Source of the DNA: Victivallales bacterium | GTDB lineage: Bacteria; Verrucomicrobiota; Lentisphaeria; Oligosphaerales; Oligosphaeraceae | DNA: 8,764 nt | Assembly (NCBI GenBank): GCA_017543165.1 | Contig: JAFYGL010000201.1 | Location: 1 to 8,764 of the forward strand | Direction: 5' to 3' | Shown: positions 1-6,280 of the stretch, piece by piece | Position numbering within the stretch: the stretch's first letter is position 1 | Layout: each line of letters begins with the position of its first letter | The notes under the pieces: model-generated | Seen by the model: only the letters and a program-made list of their open reading frames with translations | Told to the model about the DNA's origin: nothing | The model's database searches: none | Program-made: the position numbers and the translations under genes

Positions 1-83
1 CTTGCGAAATATCAATGCCACATTATCTTGTATTTGATTCAATTGGGATTTTCATAACTGGACATCAAGGAAATGAGGACAGG

Positions 84-959
84 ATGATGAAGATTGACAT
101 ACCTATTACCTATTTTTTGAGGTGGGATGTTGTTTCAAACGCGCTGCTGCCTGTGGTGATGGAACTGGTTGCGTCGTATGGCATACGCAACATTGTGCTG
201 ACGGATTTGACGATATACCGCCTGAGCGACCTGGATGCGCATGAGTTGTTCCTCAAGTCCGCGAAGGCGGCTGGCTTGACATTTGTGGACGCACATGCGC
301 CCCTGGAAGAAACGGAATTGCTGGGGCTTCCTCCAGAGAAAAACCGCAAAGCAATGCTGCGCAGCGCAGAGAACACACTGCATCTTGCGGCGGAATTCGG
401 GTGCAAAACCTGCACATTCCATTGCTGGAACTGGCGTCCCGATACCCACGATGCGGAAGAGCGCTTCGGCTTTGTGTGCGACAGTATTGAGCGGCTTCTG
501 CCCGTTGCAGAGAAGGCGGGCGTTGTCATCGCGCTGGAGAATATATGGTCGCCGCCTTGCACGGCGGACATGCTGGTGCGCGTCATGAAGCATTTTGATT
601 CGCCATGGCTGGGGCTGTGCTATGATTCGGGACACGCATTCATTTTCGACCATGGCAGGAACAATCCCGCCAAGTCATGCGTCCTGAAAAGCTGGAAATG
701 CTCCGTGGAGGAGATTCCCTGGGACGGCATGATGCTGGAGAAGATGCAGCCCTGGCTCGTGAACTGCCATCTGCATGACAATCATGGCTATGAGGACGAG
801 CATCTGCTGCCAGGACAGGGCTTGATAGACTGGAAGAAGGTCACAAGCCTCCTGCTCTCCGCCCCAAGGCTCCAGTGCATACAGAGCGAGGTGATTGCCA
901 AGTGGGAGGAGGGCCAGGTCAAGAACCTCAAGAACAACTTCGAGAGCATCTTCAAATGA
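84..959 (+). CDS. Sugar phosphate isomerase/epimerase family protein (xylose-isomerase-like TIM barrel)
   Basis: A 291-residue protein that looks like the AP-endonuclease-2 / xylose-isomerase-like TIM-barrel superfamily, whose members isomerise or epimerise sugars, inositols or keto acids with a divalent metal. Visible strand-end motifs are TFHCW, IALENIW (Glu ligand), LCYDSGHA (Asp/His ligands) and NCHLHDN followed by HLLPGQG and IDW, which is the usual C-terminal order of metal-binding residues in this family. Length is typical and no signal peptide is seen, so it is probably cytoplasmic. The start at 84 is chosen because GAGGA (75-79) lies just upstream; ATG 87 is immediately next and has slightly better spacing. 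An in-frame ATG at 15 would add 23 residues that match no family feature and has no ribosome-binding site. The stop overlaps the start of ogt by four bases (ATGA), suggesting translational coupling. The substrate cannot be read from sequence. Confidence 0.85.
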   Translation: MMKIDIPITYFLRWDVVSNALLPVVMELVASYGIRNIVLTDLTIYRLSDLDAHELFLKSAKAAGLTFVDAHAPLEETELLGLPPEKNRKAMLRSAENTLHLAAEFGCKTCTFHCWNWRPDTHDAEERFGFVCDSIERLLPVAEKAGVVIALENIWSPPCTADMLVRVMKHFDSPWLGLCYDSGHAFIFDHGRNNPAKSCVLKSWKCSVEEIPWDGMMLEKMQPWLVNCHLHDNHGYEDEHLLPGQGLIDWKKVTSLLLSAPRLQCIQSEVIAKWEEGQVKNLKNNFESIFK

Positions 960-1453
960 CGGAATGGATATATCATTACGCCTCGCCTTTGGGCAGGATG
1001 ACAATGGCGTCCGACGGCGAGGCGCTTGTATCACTGTGCTTTGACGGGCAGAGGCACTTCTCAACCTCGATTCCGCCAGGCGCCCTGGAGGGCAACTTGC
1101 CCGTGTTCAACATGACAAGCAGGTGGCTGGACATATACTTCGGCGGAAATGAACCTGATTTCATGCCGACGCTGAAAGCGCAGGGCACCGATTTTCGGCA
1201 AGCCGTCTGGAAAATACTGTTGGAAATACCATACGGGAAGACCATGACCTACGGCGAAATCGCGGCCAGGCTTGCAAGTGAGCGGGGCCTGAAGGCAATG
1301 TCCGCGCAGGCGGTGGGCGGCGCGGTGGGGCATAATCCAATCTCGATTATCGTGCCATGCCACCGTGTGATTGGCGTAGCAGGGAAGATGGTTGGCTACG
1401 GCGGCGGCCTTGACAGAAAAATCGCCCTGCTTGAAATGGAAGGAAGCGTATAA
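956..1453 (+). CDS. ogt: Methylated-DNA--[protein]-cysteine S-methyltransferase (O6-alkylguanine-DNA alkyltransferase)
   Basis: A 165-residue suicide DNA-repair protein that transfers alkyl groups from O6-alkylguanine to its own cysteine. The active-site motif PCHRVIG is at residues 134-140 with acceptor Cys135. It is preceded by the helix-turn-helix region TYGEIA (99-103 area) and AVGGAVGHNP (119-128), and followed by GYGGGLDRK and LLEME, the normal C-terminal end of the family. The N-terminal part (about 1-75) is the divergent ribonuclease-H-like half, as in Ogt/MGMT. Gln118 sits where human MGMT and E. coli Ogt have the arginine finger (R in RAVGxA); I recall the AQAVGGAVGHNP version in many Firmicutes and Bacteroidetes homologues, so this is likely a subfamily trait. 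ATG 956 overlaps the upstream stop as ATGA. A longer reading from 875 would run inside the upstream gene and is not favoured. No AraC/Ada regulatory domain is present. Confidence 0.95.
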   Translation: MTEWIYHYASPLGRMTMASDGEALVSLCFDGQRHFSTSIPPGALEGNLPVFNMTSRWLDIYFGGNEPDFMPTLKAQGTDFRQAVWKILLEIPYGKTMTYGEIAARLASERGLKAMSAQAVGGAVGHNPISIIVPCHRVIGVAGKMVGYGGGLDRKIALLEMEGSV

Positions 1454-1472
1454 GAAGGCATGGATTTCCCGT

Positions 1473-1616
1473 GGCCGCGCGTCAGGGCGCGATGTTTCCA
1501 TGCGGCTGTTGCGGGGCGGTGCTGTTCCGCGCGGCCAAGGCCGCGCGTCAGGACGCGATGTTTCCATGCGGCTGTTGCGGGGCGGTGCTGTTCCGCGCGG
1601 CCACATGGCCGCGCGG
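1473..1616. repeat. GC-rich tandem repeat, two 66-bp units with palindromic ends plus a third partial end
   Basis: Unit 1 starts at 1473 and unit 2 at 1539, giving a 66-bp period. The two units differ by one base in the compared span (GTCAGGGCG versus GTCAGGACG). Each unit begins with GGCCGCGCG and ends with its reverse complement CGCGCGGCC (1473-1481/1528-1536 and 1539-1547/1594-1602). A further GGCCGCGCG end stands at 1607-1615. Unit junctions therefore fold into hairpins: a 9-bp stem with a 2-nt spacer at 1528-1547, and a longer one at 1592-1617. The element fills almost the whole gap between the convergent ogt and flavoprotein genes. Because 66 is a multiple of three, reading frames stay open through it, but no start signal or protein-like composition supports coding. 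It could be a REP/MITE-like mobile repeat or a structural/terminator element. Confidence 0.85.
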
Positions 1617-1617
1617 A
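1592..1617. terminator. Strong GC hairpin between convergent genes, possible bidirectional terminator
   Basis: The arms TCCGCGCGGCCA (1592-1603) and TGGCCGCGCGGA (1606-1617) are perfect reverse complements. In practice this gives an 11-bp stem with loop ACAT, extendable outward by T1589-A1620 and G1590-C1619 with one wobble pair. It lies five bases past the stop codon of the minus-strand flavoprotein gene and also downstream of ogt, a position expected for a shared terminator. There is no T-tract on either side, so it would be at best an unconventional terminator, and it is equally well explained as the end of the tandem repeat. Confidence 0.4.
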
Positions 1618-1621
1618 GCAA

Positions 1622-2248
1622 CTAGCGGATGAAATGCATCCACTGTATGTCCTCTTCAGGCTTGGCGCGGGGCACTGAGCCTTCCCTGTTCAGGTTCTTG
1701 AGCACCCATGCCATGTTGTGCGCCATTGTGCGCATGGTCTGCATTCCTTCGCTGTCCTTTTCACATTCACCTTCGGTTCTGCCGAATACCACGTTCCAGT
1801 ATTGCGAGCCGATTATGAGTGAGTTCAGCATTTCGAAGGGCATGTTCAGGCACTGGAATGCGGCGGTGGAGCCGCCGCGCCTGCAAACAGCCACGGAGGC
1901 GGCTGGCTTGTTGACAATATGCTGCCCGCCAGCGAAGCACACCCTCTGCCATACGGCAAGCAACTGTCCTGCAGGCTGCCCGTAGTATGTAGGCGAGCCG
2001 ATGACGATGCCATCGGAAGTGGCGAGTTTTTCTATGATGCGGTTTGCCGCGTCGTCGTCAAATACGCACTTGCCCAGGTTGCGGCTGCGGCAGGCACCGC
2101 AGGCTATGCATCCGCGAACGGGGGTATTTCCAATCCAGAAGATTTCCGAATCAATTCCTTCTGTCGCCAGGGTGCTGGCGATTTCCGTAAGTGCCCTGTT
2201 TGTATTTCCGTTTTTGCGTGGGCTTCCGTTTATCAGCAATACCTTCAT
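1622..2248 (-). CDS. Flavodoxin-fold NADPH-dependent FMN reductase / iron-sulfur flavoprotein-like protein
   Basis: A 208-residue flavodoxin-like protein. The N-terminal strand and FMN phosphate-binding loop read GSPRKNGNT (residues 8-16). A second flavin-contact loop, GSPTYYGQPAG, begins near residue 85. Between them is a compact cysteine cluster, Cys47, Cys50, Cys53 and Cys61 (CX2CX2CX7C), like the motif that carries a 4Fe-4S cluster in archaeal and clostridial iron-sulfur flavoproteins (Isf). This suggests an electron-transfer or quinone/nitro-reductase role in the cytoplasm of an anaerobe; the real substrate is unknown. The start is well supported: on the minus strand AGGAG (plus 2257-2261) lies eight bases before ATG 2248. 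It is convergent with ogt and divergent from the flavin reductase gene, and could share its 216-bp control region. A TATAAC box on the minus strand (plus 2270-2275) is a weak -10 candidate for it. Confidence 0.88.
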   Translation of the reverse strand: MKVLLINGSPRKNGNTNRALTEIASTLATEGIDSEIFWIGNTPVRGCIACGACRSRNLGKCVFDDDAANRIIEKLATSDGIVIGSPTYYGQPAGQLLAVWQRVCFAGGQHIVNKPAASVAVCRRGGSTAAFQCLNMPFEMLNSLIIGSQYWNVVFGRTEGECEKDSEGMQTMRTMAHNMAWVLKNLNREGSVPRAKPEEDIQWMHFIR

Positions 2249-2312
2249 TTGAGTTGCTCCTGTCTTATGGTTATAGGACTGCGACTTGACTTCGTTTCCA
2301 AACGATAAGTTA

Positions 2313-2332
2313 GCATTTGTGTTTGCAAATGC
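2313..2332. promoter_or_regulatory. Inverted repeat in divergent control region, candidate operator
   Basis: GCATTTG (2313-2319) and CAAATGC (2326-2332) are perfect reverse complements separated by six bases, a geometry usual for a dimeric helix-turn-helix regulator. It lies midway between the divergent flavoprotein (start 2248) and flavin reductase (start 2465) genes. A TTGACT at 2286-2291 just upstream is a possible -35 element, though no well-spaced -10 follows. The regulator is not identified; a seven-base arm can occur by chance. Confidence 0.3.
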
Positions 2333-2397
2333 GAATGATGTTTCCTAAAAAGCCGCCGCGCTCCCAGGCATCCGTTTGAAAATCCCTTTTTTTCATC

Positions 2398-2426
2398 TTG
2401 TTTTGCGTCTAGATGATTTATATTAT
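2398..2426 (+). promoter_or_regulatory. Candidate sigma-70-type promoter for the flavin reductase operon
   Basis: TTGTTT (2398-2403) and TATTAT (2421-2426) are separated by 17 bases, the ideal spacing. The -10 matches consensus at five of six positions and the -35 at only three. Transcription would start near 2433 and give a leader of about 32 nt carrying AAAAGG (2452-2457), seven bases before ATG 2465. The surrounding sequence is markedly A+T-richer than the flanking genes. Confidence 0.4.
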
Positions 2427-2464
2427 GCCAATTTCATAAAAGTTTGTAAGCAAAAGGCATATTT

Positions 2465-3082
2465 ATGGTTGAGAACAAGCGCAGAGCAAGGCCGCAGGTC
2501 AAGGAAGAGGAGCAGGTGCAGAAGCGTTCCTGGAAGCCAGGCACGATGCTTGCGCCTGTGCCTGCCGTCATGGTCAGTTGTGGCGGGGCGAAAGACTACA
2601 AGCCCAACATAATCACTCTCGCCTGGGCGGGAACCGTGTGTTCCGAGCCGCCAATGCTGTCGGTCTCCATACGGCCCAGTCGCTATTCATACGAGATCAT
2701 CAGCAAGACTGGCGAGTTTGTGGTGAATGTGACCACGGCAAAACTGGCTCGCGCAGTGGACTGGTGCGGCGTGAAAAGCGGCAGGGACTTTGACAAGTTC
2801 GCACATTGCAGGCTCACACCGTTTCCCTCCGAACTGGTGAAGGCACCAGGCATTGCTGAATGCCCCATCAATCTGGAGTGCCAGGTGCGGCGCGTGCTGA
2901 AACTTGGCTCCCATGACATGTTCATCGCCGAAATCAAGGCAGTACATGTCTCCGAGGAACTGCTGGACAAGCGCGGCAAACTGCGCCTGGACAAGGCGGA
3001 GCTGATTGCGTTTTCGCATGGCGAGTATTTTGTCCTTGGCAGCAGGCTGGGGCATTTCGGATATTCCGTGAGGAAGAAGTAG
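2465..3082 (+). CDS. Flavin reductase family protein (FMN-binding split barrel)
   Basis: A 205-residue protein resembling the flavin-reductase-like (DIM6/NTAB, HpaC-related) FMN-binding family, which uses NAD(P)H to reduce flavin for partner enzymes or acts as an FMN-bound oxidoreductase. The core starts around residue 26 with PGTMLAPVPAVMVSCG. It is followed by NIITLAWAGTVCSEPPMLSVSIRPSRYSYEII (about 48-79), the strand and FMN-phosphate loop characteristic of the family, then FVVNVTT, and LECQVRRVLKLGSHDMFIAEI (138-157). It ends in GHFGYSVRKK, which I recall as common in homologues from anaerobes. The first 24 residues are highly charged and unlike the fold, so they may be a disordered tail. 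ATG 2465 has AAAAGG seven bases upstream. The gene is the first of three tightly packed plus-strand genes; its stop is two bases before the next start. Its redox partner is not evident. Confidence 0.9.
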   Translation: MVENKRRARPQVKEEEQVQKRSWKPGTMLAPVPAVMVSCGGAKDYKPNIITLAWAGTVCSEPPMLSVSIRPSRYSYEIISKTGEFVVNVTTAKLARAVDWCGVKSGRDFDKFAHCRLTPFPSELVKAPGIAECPINLECQVRRVLKLGSHDMFIAEIKAVHVSEELLDKRGKLRLDKAELIAFSHGEYFVLGSRLGHFGYSVRKK

Positions 3083-3084
3083 CC

Positions 3085-3897
3085 ATGCCCAGCGATTATC
3101 TTCAACTTGAGGGAAAGTGCATTGTGCTGACAGGCGTGGCCAACCGCCGCAGCGTGGCATGGGCGGTGGCGCAGGAATTGCAGCAACTTGGCGCGAAGAT
3201 CATCTATGTCTTCAGGGACGAGGCATTGCTGGAGAAGAACAGGGCGCTTGTGGGCCAGGAGGCCGCCGCCGTCACCTGCAATGTGGAGGACGAGGCGGAC
3301 ATGGCGGCGCTGCCAGGCAAACTGGCGCAGCACACCAGCGTCATCAATGGCTTTGTCCACTCCATCGCCTTTGCCAACTACAGCCAGGGTCTGAAGCCAT
3401 TCCACTCCACTCTCAAGCAGGACTTCCTGCAGGCGGTGGACATATCCTGCTTTTCGCTGGTGGCTTTCTGCGATTGCCTGAAAGGCATGTTCGCGCCAGA
3501 TGCCTCCATCGTGGCAATGAGCATATCCTCCACCAGAATCGCCAGCGAAAACTATGGCTACATGGGGCCAGTCAAGGCGGCGCTGGATTCGACTATCGCA
3601 TTCCTTGCCAAGTCCCTCAGCCAGAATGTGTCCCCAGACATACGCGTCAACGCGGTGGGCGCGGGGTTGCTGCGAACCTCCGCCTCGGCTGGAATACCTG
3701 GCTACATCGACGCGTATCTCTTCGCAGAAAAGGCAATACCCCGCAAGAGGGCGCTGGAGACAAAGGAGCCAGCGCGGGTGCTGACATTTCTGCTGAGCCC
3801 CATGTCCAGCGGCATAAATGCCCAGGTAATCACTGTGGATGTAGGCATGGGCATCAACTATTTTGACAAGGAAATCGTACATAAAGTTACACATTAA
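3085..3897 (+). CDS. fabI: Enoyl-[acyl-carrier-protein] reductase, FabI-like SDR
   Basis: A 270-residue short-chain dehydrogenase of the FabI type, which reduces trans-2-enoyl-ACP with NAD(P)H in the last step of each fatty-acid elongation round. The divergent FabI nucleotide-binding motif is plain: GVANRRSVAW (17-26). VHSIAFAN (91-98) matches the conserved FabI block. The catalytic YX6K pair is Tyr157 and Lys164 (NYGYMGPVKAA). NAVGAGLLRTSASAGI (189-204) corresponds to the family's NAISAGPIRT segment. Several positions depart from the usual enzyme. Ile147 stands where FabI has a second conserved tyrosine (ten residues before the catalytic one), Asn66 replaces Asp in CDV, and VDVG (251-254) replaces VDGG. 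It could be a divergent genuine FabI or a paralogue with another substrate. GAGGAAG (3070-3076), inside the end of the upstream gene, is the ribosome-binding site for ATG 3085; the 2-bp gap implies co-transcription. Confidence 0.85.
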   Translation: MPSDYLQLEGKCIVLTGVANRRSVAWAVAQELQQLGAKIIYVFRDEALLEKNRALVGQEAAAVTCNVEDEADMAALPGKLAQHTSVINGFVHSIAFANYSQGLKPFHSTLKQDFLQAVDISCFSLVAFCDCLKGMFAPDASIVAMSISSTRIASENYGYMGPVKAALDSTIAFLAKSLSQNVSPDIRVNAVGAGLLRTSASAGIPGYIDAYLFAEKAIPRKRALETKEPARVLTFLLSPMSSGINAQVITVDVGMGINYFDKEIVHKVTH

Positions 3898-3909
3898 GGA
3901 GAAATTACA

Positions 3910-5097
3910 ATGGCGACAAAAGAAGAAGTGATGCAATGGCAGGACCAATACGTTCTGCATACATACAACAGGGACACCCTCCTTGTAAAAGGCGAGGGAG
4001 CATACGTCTGGGATGCGGATGGCAACCGCTACCTTGACTTCACAACTGGCATAGGCGTGTGCAGCCTGGGCCACTGCCACCCGCGGGTGACAAAGGCAAT
4101 CCAGGAGCAGGCCGCGAAACTGGTGCATGTGTCCAATCTTTTCATAAATGAGAACCAGCCTGCGCTGGCGAGGCAGATTGCCCTGCACAGTTTTGGAGGC
4201 AAGGTGTTCTTCGCCAACAGCGGCGCCGAGGCCAACGAGGGCCAGATCAAGTTTGCCCGCAAATGGGGCAGTGCACATGGTGGTCGCTATGAAATCATAG
4301 CCATGGAAAATTCATTCCACGGGCGCACACTGGCCACACTGGCAGCCACGGGCCGTGCCAAATACCGCGTGGGCTTCGCACCTGATGTGGAAGGCTTCAA
4401 ATTCGCGGAATTCAACAATCTTGATTCAATCAAGGCATTGATTGGCGACAAGACCGCAGCCGTGCTGGTGGAGCCAGTGCAGGGCGAAGGCGGAATCATG
4501 CCCGCTAAACAGGAATTCATGACTGGACTGCGCAAACTTTGCGACGAGGCAGGCATATTGCTGTTGCTGGACGAGGTGCAGTGCGGCATGGGACGCACTG
4601 GCAAGCCATTCGCGTACAGCCACTATGGCATCGTGCCAGATTCCATGAGTATGGCCAAGGCGCTGGGCAATGGCATTCCGCTGGCGGCGTTCGAGGTCAG
4701 GCAGGAATATGGCGATGTGCTGACACCTGGCACCCACGCCAGCACATTCGGCGGCACGCCGCTGGCCTGCGCCGCGGGACTTGCCGTGTTCGAGGCATTT
4801 GACAAGGACGGCGTCCTGGAGAACGCGACCGAACAGGGCAACTACATTATGTCCAGCATTGCCAATATGCGTTCCCGCTATCCTTTCATCAAGGAAGTGC
4901 GCGGCCTGGGATGCATGATAGGCGTTGATTTGGGCGACAAAATCAAGGATGCGCTGGCCGCATGCCGCAAAAACAAGTTCCTGGTGCTGTCCGCAGGCGA
5001 AACCGTGCTGCGCCTGATGCCGCCATTGACAATGACCCGCGCTGTTGCTGACGAGGCACTTGCCCTGCTGGACAAGTCATTCGCCACTTTGCAATAA
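3910..5097 (+). CDS. argD: Acetylornithine/succinylornithine aminotransferase family (class III PLP enzyme)
   Basis: A 395-residue, full-length class III pyridoxal-phosphate aminotransferase, best matching ArgD (N-acetylornithine plus 2-oxoglutarate to N-acetylglutamate semialdehyde plus glutamate). Family marks in order are YVWDADGNRYLDFTTGIGV near the N-terminus, GHCHP, FFANSGAEANEGQIKFARK (phosphate-binding SGAEA), SFHGRT, EPVQGEGG, LLLDEVQCGMGRTG with PLP-ring Asp221, MAKALGNG with Schiff-base Lys250, and GTHASTFGG. GVDLG and LRLMPPLTMT close the fold. No other arginine gene is in the window, so use on another omega-amino substrate (for example GABA, lysine or succinylornithine) cannot be excluded. 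AAGGAGA (3896-3902), overlapping the upstream stop, lies seven bases before ATG 3910. It is the third gene of the 2465-5097 operon and the gap to fabI is 12 bp. Confidence 0.9.
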   Translation: MATKEEVMQWQDQYVLHTYNRDTLLVKGEGAYVWDADGNRYLDFTTGIGVCSLGHCHPRVTKAIQEQAAKLVHVSNLFINENQPALARQIALHSFGGKVFFANSGAEANEGQIKFARKWGSAHGGRYEIIAMENSFHGRTLATLAATGRAKYRVGFAPDVEGFKFAEFNNLDSIKALIGDKTAAVLVEPVQGEGGIMPAKQEFMTGLRKLCDEAGILLLLDEVQCGMGRTGKPFAYSHYGIVPDSMSMAKALGNGIPLAAFEVRQEYGDVLTPGTHASTFGGTPLACAAGLAVFEAFDKDGVLENATEQGNYIMSSIANMRSRYPFIKEVRGLGCMIGVDLGDKIKDALAACRKNKFLVLSAGETVLRLMPPLTMTRAVADEALALLDKSFATLQ

Positions 5098-5098
5098 C

Positions 5099-5127
5099 GT
5101 GGACACTGTCCACTGTCATTCTACCCT
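5099..5127 (+). promoter_or_regulatory. Palindromic operator candidate overlapping a possible promoter
   Basis: GTGGACA-C-TGTCCAC at 5099-5113 is a perfect 15-bp odd palindrome, two bases after the argD stop. Its left arm contains TGGACA (5100-5105), five of six matches to a -35 box, followed after 16 bases by the weak -10 TACCCT (5122-5127). The right side adds a tandem CACTGTC (5104-5110, 5111-5117). A regulator bound to the palindrome would block this promoter. The predicted transcript would begin close to ATG 5141. As the site lies directly behind argD, a role at the RNA level is also possible, but no T-tract follows. Confidence 0.4.
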
Positions 5128-5140
5128 AATTGAGCATAAC

Positions 5141-6232
5141 ATGCGTATTACCTGTATTCTCTTTCTTATTTGCGTTTTGGGATTTGCGCAGAACCAGCCT
5201 GCGGCGCAGAAGAAGCCTGTGCAACAGACTGGTCTTGTGACGCGTGAGCAGCGTTCAAGGATGTTTGAGATTGCAAAGACATACGAGCTCAAGCCCATGC
5301 CAAAGCCAGAATGGGCGCAGAGGGAGGACAAGCCGCTTTTCCGCGTGGCGTGGTTCAGCGACACGCATATCGGCTCGGCTAAGCAGTTGCCAATGCTGAA
5401 GGCGGCGTTCCGTTTTGCAAAAGAGAAGAATGCGGACTTTGCCATTTTCACGGGGGACAACGTTTCCTGCTATGATGTAAAATATCAGAAACTGCAGCCG
5501 CCTACGGTACGCAAGCATGCCTGGTTCAAGGCCTTGCTGGATGCTGAATTGAAAATGCCGTACAAGGTGATTTGCGGAGACAACTGGTATAGCGGCTTCA
5601 TTGAGTGCTTTGGAAGCAGGAATTTCGCTTTCGATGCCAAGGGCTTCCATTTTGTGTTCACTTCACTGGACGCCCGCGCAAAGGGCGGGGAAGGCTGCTG
5701 CAAATTCGATGATGCGACTCTGTTTTGGATTCGCGACGACCTGGCCAGGAACGCGACAAAGCCCACGCTTTTTGTGCTTCATGAAACATTATGGCCCCCC
5801 ACATTTTTGGACACGCCAAAGGTGGAGGGCATTCTGAAGGAGCAGAAAAACGTGCTGGCCGCATTGGGCGGGCATCTTCATCTGGATCTGGATTTGACGC
5901 ATGTGGGACTGCGGCAGATCGTATGCCCGTCCCTGGGACGCAGCCACCGCCCAGGCTTCAAACTGATGAATTTCTATGCTGATGCAATAATAATCGAGAG
6001 CTGCGAACTCAACGAAAAGGAAAACAGCTTCTTTATGGCGGACAAGTGGCAGAGGATACTTGTACCAGAAAACCTCAAGCCAATAGAAAGCAAACTAAAT
6101 CTCAAGAACACTTCCGAAATGGAACCTGTCCAGGTAAGACGGGACGATGACCTTTCTCAGCGCTCAAAAGAAATATACAATGCGCTGCTGGGCTTTGCAC
6201 TGACGATGGGATTGCAAAGCCTGCTTGAATAG
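5141..6232 (+). CDS. Exported calcineurin-like metallophosphoesterase
   Basis: A 363-residue protein with an N-terminal hydrophobic segment (MRITCILFLICVLGFA, residues 1-16) that looks like a Sec signal peptide with probable cleavage after GFA, followed by a Gln/Pro/Lys-rich linker. The calcineurin-like phosphoesterase motifs follow in order: FSDTHIG with Asp74/His76, FTGDN (105-107), VLHET with His214, and GGHLHLD with His245/His247. These bind a two-metal centre in the family. The block normally reading GNH(D/E) is instead CGDNWY (Gly146-Asp147-Asn148), so the usual catalytic histidine is missing or displaced; activity may be altered. Start 5141 is chosen because it places the signal peptide at the N-terminus. 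An upstream in-frame ATG at 5045 lies inside argD and would add an unrelated 32 residues. Only a weak TGAG (5131-5134) serves as ribosome-binding site. The substrate is unknown; nucleotide, phospholipid and phosphoprotein targets all occur in the family. Confidence 0.85.
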   Translation: MRITCILFLICVLGFAQNQPAAQKKPVQQTGLVTREQRSRMFEIAKTYELKPMPKPEWAQREDKPLFRVAWFSDTHIGSAKQLPMLKAAFRFAKEKNADFAIFTGDNVSCYDVKYQKLQPPTVRKHAWFKALLDAELKMPYKVICGDNWYSGFIECFGSRNFAFDAKGFHFVFTSLDARAKGGEGCCKFDDATLFWIRDDLARNATKPTLFVLHETLWPPTFLDTPKVEGILKEQKNVLAALGGHLHLDLDLTHVGLRQIVCPSLGRSHRPGFKLMNFYADAIIIESCELNEKENSFFMADKWQRILVPENLKPIESKLNLKNTSEMEPVQVRRDDDLSQRSKEIYNALLGFALTMGLQSLLE

Positions 6233-6280
6233 GAGGCGACTTTCCAGTTCCATCTTACAAGGCATGTTTCTTTATTTTAT

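Noticed and set aside
15..83. Upstream ATG extension of the first gene
   Set aside because: It adds 23 residues before the conserved barrel start, without a ribosome-binding site; GAGGA at 75-79 fits the ATG at 84/87.
1473..1616. CRISPR array
   Set aside because: Only two units, with no separate repeat and variable spacer pattern; the full 66 bp is repeated, and no cas gene is in the window.
1061..1621. Minus-strand open frame reading through the tandem repeat into ogt, with a 22-residue repeated peptide
   Set aside because: The peptide repeat is only the translation of the 66-bp DNA repeat, and the rest is antisense to the well-supported ogt. No start signal is evident.
1460..1678. Plus-strand small open frames across the tandem repeat
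   Set aside because: Frames stay open because the unit is 66 bp; there is no ribosome-binding site and composition is Arg/Gly/Cys-rich low complexity. Treated as non-coding repeat.
3117..3866. Second plus-strand frame of 249 codons within fabI
   Set aside because: It is out of frame with the conserved FabI motifs, and its Gln/Gly/Arg-rich translation has no family resemblance.
2683..4278. Long open frame of 531 codons on the minus strand
   Set aside because: It is antisense to the flavin reductase, fabI and argD, which have clear family motifs and ribosome-binding sites. Its translation is rich in His, Cys and Gln with no recognisable fold, as expected from the reverse strand of GC-biased genes.
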